Positions 49,499-58,140 of a stretch of 64,000 bases of DNA are shown here, one piece after another. The notes under the pieces are model-generated. The model worked only from the letters and a program-made list of their open reading frames with translations, was not told the origin of the DNA and searched no databases. The position numbers and the translations under genes were made by a program. Source of the stretch: an uncultured Hyphomicrobiales bacterium (lineage in GTDB: Bacteria > Pseudomonadota > Alphaproteobacteria > Rhizobiales > Devosiaceae). How positions within the stretch are numbered: position 1 is the stretch's first letter; each line of letters opens with the position of its first letter. The stretch is taken from NCBI GenBank assembly GCA_903828145.1, contig CAIKKY010000019.1:62001-126000 (forward strand). The letters run 5' to 3'.

Positions 49499-49873
49499 CT
49501 AGCTGGCCGGGCCAATGTAACGAGCAATCGTTTCTAAAAAGTGAGGCACCGAAATAGGCTTCGAGATATAGCCCTCGCAGCCGCCTTCGAGAATCCGCTC
49601 CTCATCGCCCTTCATGGCGAAGGCCGTGACGGCGATGACCGGAATATGCTTCAGATCGTCGTCTTCCTTCAGCCATTTGGTCACGACGAGGCCCGAGACT
49701 TCGGGTAACTGGATATCCATGAGGATGAGGTCAGGCCGGTGCATCCGCGCCAGTTCAAGCGCTTCCATGCCGTTGCGAGTCTGGATCACGGCATAGCCGC
49801 GCGACTCCAACAGATCGTTGAAGAGCTTCATGTTCAGCTCATTGTCTTCGACGATCATCACGGTTTTGGGCAT
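49499..49873 (-). CDS. divK: Single-domain response regulator DivK
   Basis: The 124-residue protein is one receiver domain. It has the acidic pocket EDNE at 9-12, phosphoacceptor Asp53 in [11 protein letters not shown], the Thr of AVTAFAM, and a Lys in YISKPI near 105. In Caulobacter and Rhizobiales, DivK is phosphorylated by DivJ and PleC and controls DivL-CckA-CtrA in the cell cycle. The ATG at 49873 fits the family start. It precedes pleD in an operon, the arrangement established for this pair. Confidence 0.95.
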   Translation of the reverse strand: MPKTVMIVEDNELNMKLFNDLLESRGYAVIQTRNGMEALELARMHRPDLILMDIQLPEVSGLVVTKWLKEDDDLKHIPVIAVTAFAMKGDEERILEGGCEGYISKPISVPHFLETIARYIGPAS

Positions 49874-49965
49874 GACCCGATACGCTCCCTCGCCCCAGCG
49901 GGCTCTCGTCTTCTGCCCCAATCTCTTGGTAACATCAACGGCGACTCTTTTTGCAAAGGCACGCC

Positions 49966-50238
49966 ATGGCTAAGAACAGCCCCTTGACGCCGGTGGAACT
50001 CGGCACCCATTGCCTTGGCTATCTTGCCGAACATCCGGGCGAACTTCACGAGTTCATGGTCATGACCGGGACCTCGCCTGATGCCTTGCAGAAGGCTGCA
50101 GAGGGCGGCGGGCTGAGCGCCGGGTTGATCGACTATTTTGCGTCCAATGAATCGCTGCTCATTGCCTTTTGTTCCAACCGTGGCCTCAGCCCCGAGGCGT
50201 TTATGCGCGTCTGGGCGCAGCTCAACCCGGCGGGCTGA
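49966..50238 (+). CDS. DUF3572 family protein
   Basis: The 90-residue helical protein shows [32 protein letters not shown] and [24 protein letters not shown], the DUF3572 pattern found in alphaproteobacteria. The function is unknown. The ATG at 49966 has AAAGG 8 bases upstream. It is divergent from divK, and dinB starts 2 bases after its stop, so the two are probably co-transcribed. Confidence 0.83.
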   Translation: MAKNSPLTPVELGTHCLGYLAEHPGELHEFMVMTGTSPDALQKAAEGGGLSAGLIDYFASNESLLIAFCSNRGLSPEAFMRVWAQLNPAG

Positions 50239-50240
50239 CC

Positions 50241-51545
50241 ATGCCGGCGCTCTGCCGCGATTGCCTCGCCAGTGACAGTACAGCGCGGTGGACGGCGCGC
50301 TGTCCCGCCTGCGGCAGTCCGCGGGTGCGCACGCACCCCGAACTCTTCACCCTCAGCATCGGGCATGTAGATTGCGATGCGTTTTACGCCTCGGTGGAAA
50401 AGCGCGACGATCCGTCTCTCGCCGGCAAGCCGGTGATTATTGGCGGCGGCACGCGCGGCGTGGTGTCGACCTGCTGCTATATTGCGCGCCAATATGGGGT
50501 GCGTTCGGCCATGCCCATGTTCCAGGCGAAAAAACTCTGCCCCGATGCCGTTATCATCCGCCCCGATATGGCGAAATATGTCAGCGTTTCGAAGGACATC
50601 CGAGTCCTGATGGATGCGTTGACGCCGCTTGTCGAGCCGCTGTCGATCGATGAAGCCTTTCTCGATCTTTCAGGCACCGAACCCCTGCATAAGGCGCCCC
50701 CTGCCCTGTCGCTGGCGCGGTTTGCGCGGCAAGTCGAGCGCGAGATCGGCGTCACGATTTCGGTTGGGCTCAGCCACAACAAGTTTCTGGCCAAAATGGC
50801 GTCTGACCTCGATAAGCCGCGCGGCTTTGCCGTGATCGGGGCGGCGGAAACCCGCGACTTTCTGCATGATCGTCCGGTTTCGGCGATTTTTGGGGTGGGT
50901 GATGTGCAGGCCGAGCGCCTGCGGCGCGACGGGTTTCAGACCATCGGCGATTTACAGGGGGTCGCCATTTCGGCGCTGATCGCGCGCTATGGCGACACGG
51001 GCGAGCGACTGGGGCGGCTGGCCCAGGGCGAGGATATGCGCCGCGTCTCCACGTCGCGCGCCATGAAGTCGGTCTCGACGGAAACGACCTTCAATGCGGA
51101 TCTTTCCGACCTCGAGCCGCTCTCGACCGAGCTGCTGGCACTATCGGAACGGCTCGCGGAACGGCTGAAAGCCAAGGGTCTCGTTGGCGATACCGTCACG
51201 CTCAAGCTGAAATCTGCCGGATTTCGCTTGCGCACACGGGCGCGGGCGCTGATGATCCCGACACAATTGGCGGCAACGCTTTACGAAGCGGCATTGGCGC
51301 TGTTGGCCCGCGAAATCGACGGAACGGCCTTTCGCCTCATTGGCATTGGTGTTTCGGGTCTTGCGGAGACGGATGGGGTCGATCCTGTCGATCTCGTGGA
51401 TCGCTCCGTCGCTCAGAAAGCCGCCGCTGAACGGGCCATGGACAAGGTCCGCCAGCGGTTTGGCCGTGACGCCGTGATCCGCGGCAAACTGATTGGGCGG
51501 AGCACGGCACGTTCCGCCCCCAAAGAACCGGAGGACGACTCATGA
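50241..51545 (+). CDS. dinB: DNA polymerase IV with N-terminal zinc ribbon
   Basis: This 434-residue Y-family translesion polymerase has an N-terminal extension, residues 1-38, carrying CRDC and CPACG that form a likely zinc ribbon absent from E. coli DinB. The catalytic domain has HVDCDAFYASVEKRD (metal Asp), YGVRSAMPMFQAKKLCP and PLSIDEAFLDLSG (catalytic Asp-Glu). VSVGLSHNKFLAKMASDLDKP follows, then helix-hairpin-helix and little-finger regions. No obvious beta-clamp motif stands out at the Arg/Pro/Asp-rich C-terminus. It follows the DUF3572 gene and overlaps ridA. Confidence 0.94.
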   Translation: MPALCRDCLASDSTARWTARCPACGSPRVRTHPELFTLSIGHVDCDAFYASVEKRDDPSLAGKPVIIGGGTRGVVSTCCYIARQYGVRSAMPMFQAKKLCPDAVIIRPDMAKYVSVSKDIRVLMDALTPLVEPLSIDEAFLDLSGTEPLHKAPPALSLARFARQVEREIGVTISVGLSHNKFLAKMASDLDKPRGFAVIGAAETRDFLHDRPVSAIFGVGDVQAERLRRDGFQTIGDLQGVAISALIARYGDTGERLGRLAQGEDMRRVSTSRAMKSVSTETTFNADLSDLEPLSTELLALSERLAERLKAKGLVGDTVTLKLKSAGFRLRTRARALMIPTQLAATLYEAALALLAREIDGTAFRLIGIGVSGLAETDGVDPVDLVDRSVAQKAAAERAMDKVRQRFGRDAVIRGKLIGRSTARSAPKEPEDDS

Positions 51546-52000
51546 CCAAGGCTCTCGACAGGCTACGCGAGCTTGGCTTTGAACTGCCGCGCCCCAAGGC
51601 GCCGGTGGCGAGCTATGTGCCCTTTGTGAAAAGCGGCAACCTGCTGTTTGTCTCAGGCCAGATTTCAACCGGCGACGCAGGGGTTGTCACCGGGCGGCTT
51701 GGGGATACGCTGAATGTCGTGCAGGGCGGCAATGCCGCTGAGCTGGCGGCGCTCAACCTGTTGTCGCAGGTACATTATGGCGCCGATATTCCGCTCGATT
51801 CCATCAAGCGCGTGGTCAAGCTGACCATTTTCGTCAATGCGACCGAAGCCTTCACCGAACATCATCTCGTCGCCAATGGGGTGTCGAACATCCTGGCCGC
51901 GATTTTGGGCGACAAGGGTAAACATGCGCGCTCGTCCATCGGCGTGAGCGGCCTGCCCTTTGGCGCGGCGGTGGAAGTCGAAGGGATTTTTGAGGTCTGA
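51542..52000 (+). CDS. RidA family protein
   Basis: The 152-residue protein is of the longer RidA subgroup (LRELGFELPRPKAPVASYVPFVKSGNLLFVSGQIS, ALNLLSQVHYGADIPLDSIKRVVKLTIFVN and SSIGVSGLPFGAAVEVEGIFEV). RidA hydrolyses reactive enamines and imines; the Arg that binds substrate in classical RidA is not clearly kept here (GVSGLPFGAAVE), so another role is possible. ATGA overlap with dinB. Confidence 0.88.
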   Translation: MTKALDRLRELGFELPRPKAPVASYVPFVKSGNLLFVSGQISTGDAGVVTGRLGDTLNVVQGGNAAELAALNLLSQVHYGADIPLDSIKRVVKLTIFVNATEAFTEHHLVANGVSNILAAILGDKGKHARSSIGVSGLPFGAAVEVEGIFEV

Positions 52001-52013
52001 TCGGCCTGTATCC

Positions 52014-53189
52014 ATGGCCCCCGCTGCTCCCCCGACCGATGCGCTGATTCCCACCACGCTCAACCGCGCCGCCGATATGAGCGCTGCGGAGTGGAATGCG
52101 CTCGTGCCGGGCGTTGATGGGGTGCCGGACAATCCGTTTCTTGACCATGCGTTTTTCGCGGCCGTTGAGGACTCCGGGTCAGCCAGCGTCGCCACCGGGT
52201 GGCAACCGATCCACCTTGTATTGCGCGCCGAAACTGGTGGGCCGGCGCGGGCCATCATGCCGCTTTATGCCAAGTCGCATTCGCAGGGCGAATATGTGTT
52301 CGACCATGGCTGGGCCGATGCGTTCGAGCGGGCGGGCGGCGCCTATTATCCCAAGCTGCAATCGGCGGTGCCTTTCACCCCGGTTACGGGCAACCGGTTG
52401 TTGGCGCGGACCGAGGCGGACCAGCGGGCGCTGCTGCGGGCGGCCGAGGCCCTCGCCGACAGCAACGCGATTTCGTCGGTGCATGCCACCTTCATTGCCG
52501 AAGATGAAGCGCGCCTCGCGGTTGATACCGGGTGGCTGCTCCGGCTCGATACGCAATATCATTGGTCAAACGCCGGTTACGGGACATTCGAGGACTATCT
52601 GCTCTCGCTCAGTTCACGTCACCGCAAGGTTATGAAGCGCGAGCGGCGCGACGCCCTGGCCGATGGGCTGAGCGTGCGCTGGCTGACCGGCGCTGACCTG
52701 ACCGAGGCGGTCTGGGACCAGTTTTTCGTGTTCTATCAGGATACGGGCAGCCGCAAATGGGGCCAGCCCTATCTCAACCGGCGGTTCTTCTCGCTTTTAG
52801 GGGAAAGTCTCGGCCACCGCGTTGTGCTGATGTTCGCCTATGATGGCGACGTGCCGATTGCCGGTACCCTGTCGCTCGTGGGCCGCGAGCGGCTCTATGG
52901 CCGCTACTGGGGCGCAACGCGCGAGGTGCCCTTCCTCCATTTCGAACTCTGCTACTATCAGGCCATTGATTACGCCATTGCCCATGGGCTCACGGTGGTG
53001 GAGGCCGGGGCGCAGGGCGAACACAAGCTGGCGCGCGGCTATGCACCGCAGACCACCCGCTCGGTGCATCATATCGGTCATCCGGGGTTGCGGCAGGCGG
53101 TTGCGCGCTATCTCGATCAGGAGCGCCGTCAGGTCGCCGCCGATCAGGTGGTGCTTGCGCAGTACACACCGTTCAAACAAACGCCATAA
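52014..53189 (+). CDS. FemAB-like GNAT-fold protein (DUF482/PF04339 type)
   Basis: The 391-residue protein has the segments NPFLDHAFFAAVEDSGSAS, LYAKSHSQGEYVFDHGWADAFERAGGAYYPKLQSAVPFTPVTGNR-type blocks, FEDYLLSLSSRHRKVMKRERRDA, and a GNAT-like C-terminus (RYWGATREVPFLHFELCYYQAIDYAI...GAQGEHKLARGY). This pattern defines the FemAB-like family annotated for peptidoglycan biosynthesis or recognition, though the activity is not proven. The ATG at 52014 lies 13 bases after ridA with a weak ribosome-binding site. Confidence 0.87.
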   Translation: MAPAAPPTDALIPTTLNRAADMSAAEWNALVPGVDGVPDNPFLDHAFFAAVEDSGSASVATGWQPIHLVLRAETGGPARAIMPLYAKSHSQGEYVFDHGWADAFERAGGAYYPKLQSAVPFTPVTGNRLLARTEADQRALLRAAEALADSNAISSVHATFIAEDEARLAVDTGWLLRLDTQYHWSNAGYGTFEDYLLSLSSRHRKVMKRERRDALADGLSVRWLTGADLTEAVWDQFFVFYQDTGSRKWGQPYLNRRFFSLLGESLGHRVVLMFAYDGDVPIAGTLSLVGRERLYGRYWGATREVPFLHFELCYYQAIDYAIAHGLTVVEAGAQGEHKLARGYAPQTTRSVHHIGHPGLRQAVARYLDQERRQVAADQVVLAQYTPFKQTP

Positions 53190-53254
53190 CGGCGGTCTGG
53201 ACGCGCTGATGTGTAATCGCTAGAACCCCTTATTGCGGCAGTTCTGGAGACCTC

Positions 53255-54583
53255 ATGGCGAAGCGCATCGCGATCGTAGCGATCGGGACGATGGGAGATA
53301 TTCAACCCTTCGTTGCCCTGGCGCTTGCGCTGAAAAAGCGCGGCCATGCGGTGCTGATCCTCGCCACGGCCGATTTTCAGGGCTTCATTGAGAGCCAGGG
53401 CATCGAGTATTCGACCCTCGGCAGCGACATTCAGGCGTTCATGCGCCAATCGCAGTTCGATAATGTGATGACCCGCAATCCGCTGCTTTATGCGCCCAAG
53501 CTGTTGCGCGAAGGCCAGCGGATCATGAAGGACGCGTGCCGCTACCTGTGGGCCGCGGCGCAGGACGTGGATTGCCTCATTTTCCACCAGACTACCAATT
53601 TTGCCATCGATGTGGCCGAGGCGCTGGATATTCCGGCGATCATGACGGCGTTCCAGCCGATCAACCCCACTGGTGACTTCCCCTATTTCGGCTATGAGGG
53701 CCGCGCGCCCGAACCGCTGTTCAACCGCATCAGCCTTGATCCGATTTTCAACCGGCTGTCCTATGTGGTGCAGGCCGCGCACCAATCCTATTATGATTTT
53801 CCGCGCGACCGCATGCGGGCCAAGCTGTTGGGCCTCAGGTCGCGCAAGCGTTCGGGCTTTTCGAAAAACGCACGTGGCGAGCCGATCGTGGCGCTGCACG
53901 CCTATTCGCCGACCCTTTCGCCCAAGGCGCCCGACTGGCCGGACACGACCCATGTCACCGGGTTCTGGCGGCTCGATGATCAGTCGGGCTGGGCCCCCGA
54001 CAAAGCGTTCCGCGCCTTTCTCGATGCGGGCGAGCCCCCCATTTATGTCGGGTTCGGGTCAATGACCTGGGGCGCACAGCGCTCGTCGGAAATTGTCTCG
54101 AAGGCCCTCAGGGATTGGGGCGGCCGCGCCGTGATCTCAAAGGGGTGGGGCGGGCTCCGCGTTGAGGATCTGCCCTCCAGCGTCTATCTGATTGACCGGG
54201 CGCCGCATACGCGGCTCTTCCCGCTGATGCGCGGCCTCGTGCATCATGGCGGGGCCGGTACGACCTATGCCGGTCTTTATGCCGGCCGGCCAACCTTCGT
54301 CGTGCCGCACTTTTTCGACCAGCCCTACTGGGGCCGCCGTGTCGCCGAACTGGGGTGCGGCCCGGCCCCGGTACGGCTCAAAAAGCTCACGCCCCATATT
54401 CTCGCGCTGGCGCTTGAGGACCTGGCGACTGACACGAGCTACCCGATTGCAGCGCGTGAAGTCGCCGACCGGCTGGCGCTCGAAGATGGCACCGGGCTTG
54501 CCGCCGATATCGTTGAGGAAACCATCGAGACCTATCCGGGCCACCACTATGCCGGGGCCCCGCTCTATGGAGAAGCGTCGTGA
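53255..54583 (+). CDS. Glycosyltransferase, GT1 / sterol-glucosyltransferase-like
   Basis: The 442-residue GT-B protein begins RIAIVAIGTMGDIQPFVALALALKKRGHAVLILA, a hallmark of UDP-sugar-dependent GT1 enzymes related to sterol glucosyltransferases. The C-terminal donor site is intact in IYVGFGSMTW, RAPHTRLFPLMRGLVHHGGAGTTYAGLYAGRP and VPHFFDQPYWGRRVAELG. There is no signal peptide. Acceptor unknown; hopanoid, sterol or lipid acceptors are guesses. GGAGACCTC precedes the ATG. It is coupled to the HIT gene by GTGA. Confidence 0.88.
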   Translation: MAKRIAIVAIGTMGDIQPFVALALALKKRGHAVLILATADFQGFIESQGIEYSTLGSDIQAFMRQSQFDNVMTRNPLLYAPKLLREGQRIMKDACRYLWAAAQDVDCLIFHQTTNFAIDVAEALDIPAIMTAFQPINPTGDFPYFGYEGRAPEPLFNRISLDPIFNRLSYVVQAAHQSYYDFPRDRMRAKLLGLRSRKRSGFSKNARGEPIVALHAYSPTLSPKAPDWPDTTHVTGFWRLDDQSGWAPDKAFRAFLDAGEPPIYVGFGSMTWGAQRSSEIVSKALRDWGGRAVISKGWGGLRVEDLPSSVYLIDRAPHTRLFPLMRGLVHHGGAGTTYAGLYAGRPTFVVPHFFDQPYWGRRVAELGCGPAPVRLKKLTPHILALALEDLATDTSYPIAAREVADRLALEDGTGLAADIVEETIETYPGHHYAGAPLYGEAS

Positions 54584-54999
54584 CCCTGTACGATCCGACC
54601 AATATTTTCGCCAAGATCATCGCCGGGGAAATTCCCGCGCATACCGTGTATCAGGATACCGAAGTGCTTGTGATGATGGACATTTTTCCGCAATCGCGCG
54701 GGCATGTACTGGTCATTCCCAAAGCACCCTCGCGGAATCTGATCGACGCTGAACCGGCGACACTCGCGGCGCTTTTGCCGCATGTGCAGCGGGTGGCGCG
54801 CGCCGTGCAGGCGGCGCTCGCGCCCGATGGCATCCGCATCATGCAGTTCAACGAGGCACCGGCCGGACAATCGGTGTTTCACCTCCATATGCATGTGATT
54901 CCGGTCTATGAGGGCGACGCGCTGCAGCCCCACGCCACCCGGCGCGCAGACGACACCGAACTCGCGGACCTCGCGCGCGCCATTGCCGCGCGGCTCTAG
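54580..54999 (+). CDS. HIT family protein (nucleotide hydrolase/transferase)
   Basis: This 139-residue Hint-like protein has the HIT triad His101, His103 and His105 in HLHMHVIP and a nucleotide-binding N-terminus (IFAKIIAGEIPAHTVYQD, PQSRGHVLVIPK). It probably hydrolyses adenosine phosphoramidates or related AMP conjugates. The GTG start overlaps the glycosyltransferase stop. It converges with clpA across a bidirectional terminator. Confidence 0.92.
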   Translation: MTLYDPTNIFAKIIAGEIPAHTVYQDTEVLVMMDIFPQSRGHVLVIPKAPSRNLIDAEPATLAALLPHVQRVARAVQAALAPDGIRIMQFNEAPAGQSVFHLHMHVIPVYEGDALQPHATRRADDTELADLARAIAARL

Positions 55000-55018
55000 G
55001 GCGACCCCCAGTCGAGCA

Positions 55019-55044
55019 AAAGGCCGGGATCGCTCCCGGCCTTT
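55019..55044. terminator. Bidirectional terminator between HIT gene and clpA
   Basis: AAAGGCCGGGA and TCCCGGCCTTT form an 11-bp perfect stem with a TCGC loop in a 66-base convergent gap. A short T run follows the stem on either strand. Confidence 0.75.
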
Positions 55045-55065
55045 GGTGTTTAGGGCGCCTTGGCC

Positions 55066-57447
55066 TCAGTTTGGTTCTTCAGCGGCCTTCGGCTTTTTGG
55101 CCCGAGGCTTTTTCCCGCCATCGGCCTTGTCGCCCTTGGGGGCCGGGATCGCCTTGGGGCGAGCCGGTCGGGGCGGCACGGCAATCAGTTCGAGCCGGGC
55201 ATCGGGGCCGATGCCCACAACCGCCACGGTCACCGAGCCGCCGTTTTGCAGCTCGCCGAACAGCACCTGATCGGCCAATGGCTTTTTGACATGCTCCTGG
55301 ATGACCCGGCCCAAGGGACGGGCACCCATTTTCTCGTCATAGCCCCGCACCGCCAGCCATTCAGCGGCCTCGGGAGTCAGTTCAATGGTCACGCCGCGTT
55401 CGGCCAGCTGACCTTCCAGCTGGAGCACGAACTTTTCAACCACACGCCGCACCACGGCCGGGGGCAGCGGCCCGAACGAGATGATCGCATCGAGCCGGTT
55501 GCGGAACTCCGGCGTGAACATGCGGTTGATGGCTTCCTCGTCGTCCCCGATTTCGCGCTTCCGGCCAAAGCCGATGGGCGATTTCGACAGTTCCATGGCC
55601 CCGACATTGGAGGTCATGATGAGGATGACATTGCGGAAATCCACCGACTTGCCGTTGTGGTCGGTCAGCTTGCCGTGATCCATCACCTGCAACAGGATGT
55701 TGAACAGGTCGGGGTGCGCCTTTTCGATTTCATCGAGCAGCACCACGCAATGGGGATGCTGATCGACCCCATCGGTCAAGAGCCCGCCCTGATCGAAGCC
55801 GACATAGCCCGGCGGGGCGCCGATCAGGCGGCTCACCGTGTGGCGCTCCATGTATTCGGACATATCGAAGCGCAAGAGTTCAACCCCGAGCGTATCGGCA
55901 AGCTGCTTGGCCACTTCGGTTTTACCGACACCGGTGGGACCGGTGAAGAGATAAGACCCGATGGGCTTTTCCGGTTCGCGCAGCCCGGCTCGCGCCAGCT
56001 TATAGGCCGAGGCGAGTGCGGTGATGGCGGCATCCTGCCCAAAAACCACGCGCTTCAGGTTTTCCTCAAGATGCGCCAGCATTTCGGTGTCGGATTTCGA
56101 CACGGATTTCGGCGGAATGCGGGCCATGGTGGCAATGGTCGCCTCGATGTCGGCCACATCGATCAGCTTCTTGCGCTGATCTTCGGGCACGAGCATCTGG
56201 CTCGCGCCGGTTTCATCGAGCACGTCGATGGCCTTATCGGGCAGCTTGCGATCATTGATATAGCGGGCCGACAGTTCGACGGCGGCTTTCAGCGCGTCAT
56301 CGGTATATTTCAGCTTGTGGTAGTCCTCGTAATAGGGCCGGAGCCCCTTCACGATTTCGATGGCATCGGGAATGGTCGGCTCGGGCACATCGATTTTCTG
56401 GAAGCGCCGGACGAGCGCCCGGTCCTTTTCAAAAAACTGCCGATATTCTTTGTAGGTGGTGGAGCCGATGCAGCGGATATTGCCCGAGGCCAGGGCCGGC
56501 TTCAGCAGGTTCGACGCATCGAGCGCGCCGCCCGAGGTCGCCCCGGCACCGATCACGGTGTGAATTTCGTCGATGAACAGCACCGCGTCAGGGCGCTTTT
56601 CGAGTTCCTTCATCACCGATTTCAGCCGCTCCTCGAAATCGCCGCGATAGCGGGTGCCCGCCAGCAGCGCGCCCATGTCGAGCGCATAGATCACGGCCGG
56701 CTTCAGCACTTCGGGCACATCGCCTTCGGTGATCTTGCGCGCAAGACCCTCGGCAATGGCGGTCTTGCCGACCCCGGCGTCGCCGACATAGATCGGGTTG
56801 TTCTTCGAGCGGCGGCACAGCACCTGAATGGTGCGGCGCAATTCGGAATCACGGCCGATCAGCGGATCGATCTTGCCGGCGCGGGCATTGTCATTGAGGT
56901 TCACGCAGAAGTCATTGAGCGCCGAGCTTTGGCCGCCCTGGGGGCGTTCGCCCTCTTCGGCGCCGGTCGGCGTTTCGGCCCCGCGCACGCGGCGGTCCTG
57001 GGCCTCGCCGGATTTGGTGATGCCATGCGAGATGAAATTCACCGCATCCAGCCGGGTCATGTCCTGCTGCTCGAGGAAATAGGCGGCATGGCTTTCGCGC
57101 TCGGCGAAAATCGCGACGAGCACATTGGCCCCCGTCACTTCTTCCTTGCCCGAGGATTGCACATGGATCACGGCGCGCTGGATGACGCGCTGGAACGCCG
57201 CCGTCGGACGGGCGTCCTGCCCGTTCGGCACGACAAGACTATCCAGTTCCTCATTGATGAAATCTTCGAGATCGCTCTTGAGCGCATCAATATCCACGTC
57301 GCAGCCGGTGAGCACCGCGATGGTATCGCGATCCTCAGTGAGGGCCAGCAGCAGGTGTTCGAGCGTGGCAAATTCATGCGCGCGCTCCCGGGCCAGATTC
57401 ATGGCCTGGTGGAGGGCTTTTTCGAGGCCGCGGGAGAATGAGGGCAT
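55066..57447 (-). CDS. clpA: ATP-dependent Clp protease ATP-binding subunit ClpA
   Basis: This 793-residue Hsp100 unfoldase feeds ClpP. It has an N-terminal Clp_N double repeat (1-145). AAA-1 has Walker A 222-229 (GDAGVGKT) and Walker B VLFIDEIH near 289-296. AAA-2 has Walker A 503-510 (GPTGVGKT). The ClpP-docking loop is SPIGFGRKREIG. The C-terminus carries a Pro/Lys/Ala-rich extension of about 40 residues, longer than E. coli ClpA (758). It lies 9 bases after clpS, its N-end-rule adaptor. Confidence 0.96.
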   Translation of the reverse strand: MPSFSRGLEKALHQAMNLARERAHEFATLEHLLLALTEDRDTIAVLTGCDVDIDALKSDLEDFINEELDSLVVPNGQDARPTAAFQRVIQRAVIHVQSSGKEEVTGANVLVAIFAERESHAAYFLEQQDMTRLDAVNFISHGITKSGEAQDRRVRGAETPTGAEEGERPQGGQSSALNDFCVNLNDNARAGKIDPLIGRDSELRRTIQVLCRRSKNNPIYVGDAGVGKTAIAEGLARKITEGDVPEVLKPAVIYALDMGALLAGTRYRGDFEERLKSVMKELEKRPDAVLFIDEIHTVIGAGATSGGALDASNLLKPALASGNIRCIGSTTYKEYRQFFEKDRALVRRFQKIDVPEPTIPDAIEIVKGLRPYYEDYHKLKYTDDALKAAVELSARYINDRKLPDKAIDVLDETGASQMLVPEDQRKKLIDVADIEATIATMARIPPKSVSKSDTEMLAHLEENLKRVVFGQDAAITALASAYKLARAGLREPEKPIGSYLFTGPTGVGKTEVAKQLADTLGVELLRFDMSEYMERHTVSRLIGAPPGYVGFDQGGLLTDGVDQHPHCVVLLDEIEKAHPDLFNILLQVMDHGKLTDHNGKSVDFRNVILIMTSNVGAMELSKSPIGFGRKREIGDDEEAINRMFTPEFRNRLDAIISFGPLPPAVVRRVVEKFVLQLEGQLAERGVTIELTPEAAEWLAVRGYDEKMGARPLGRVIQEHVKKPLADQVLFGELQNGGSVTVAVVGIGPDARLELIAVPPRPARPKAIPAPKGDKADGGKKPRAKKPKAAEEPN

Positions 57448-57456
57448 GATCGGTTC

Positions 57457-57846
57457 CTATTGCTTTTCCATCACGCACTGGAGTGGGTGCTGGTTCTTGC
57501 GGGCGGCGTCCATGACACGGGTGACCTTGGTTTCGGCCACGTCGAAGGGATAGACCCCGCATTCGCCCACGCCGTGGTTGTGGACATGCAGCATGATGCG
57601 CATCGCGTCCTCACGGGACTTGTTGAACACATCCTGCAGGACCAGCACCACGAATTCCATGGGTGTGTAGTCATCATTGAGCAGGAGCACCCGGTAGAGA
57701 CTCGGGCGCTTGGTCGCGCTTTTCGGCTTCGTAATCGTGGCCGTATCCGACTTGCCGCCCCCAGGGGGCTTTTCAGCCCCGTCCCGGCGGTCCGGTGGCG
57801 CGGCGGCCTCTGGAGATCGGCCATTCAGTCTTAAAGCGTCAGTCAT
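57457..57846 (-). CDS. clpS: ClpS adaptor protein
   Basis: The 129-residue adaptor delivers N-degron substrates to ClpA. A disordered, Pro/Gly-rich N-terminal arm of about 48 residues precedes the core [31 protein letters not shown], where the Asp-Asp and Met line the N-degron pocket. The core continues [25 protein letters not shown]. It lies immediately upstream of clpA on the same strand. Confidence 0.95.
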   Translation of the reverse strand: MTDALRLNGRSPEAAAPPDRRDGAEKPPGGGKSDTATITKPKSATKRPSLYRVLLLNDDYTPMEFVVLVLQDVFNKSREDAMRIMLHVHNHGVGECGVYPFDVAETKVTRVMDAARKNQHPLQCVMEKQ

Positions 57847-58140
57847 GGGCGAGGTCGGTCTCGGGCTGCGGTTGGGGTGAGAGGGTACATTATCCTGCCA
57901 TTATGTGGGCAAAACTTGGCCCCTGTTAAGTGGTCAGAAGGCTCAATGTCCATCGAGCCCGGCGGGTTGATCGCCCTGAAGCACAGGGCCTCAGATTTGA
58001 TCGCATTTTACCGAATGGTAACGGCATCAAAGTAAGGTCGGTGAGTGTGAGTTCTCACCCTCGCCACATGGCTAGGCGGTTTTCGGTGAGGCTTGGACCT
58101 GAACAGGACGCGTATTTGTCCTGATGAGTTGGAGTACCGG
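57847..58140. other. Divergent clpS/dacA intergenic region
   Basis: A 294-base gap without a convincing gene. It contains a TTACC-GAAT-GGTAA dyad at 58008-58021 and a GGTGAG/CTCACC inverted repeat at 58040-58059. Both could be operators or leader hairpins upstream of dacA. I cannot place promoters with confidence. Confidence 0.4.

Noticed and set aside
55060-57441. A 793-codon plus-strand open frame opposite clpA
   Set aside because: It mirrors the clpA codons on the other strand, has His/Gly/Arg-rich low-complexity composition, and ClpA itself matches its family end to end. High GC keeps the antisense frame open.
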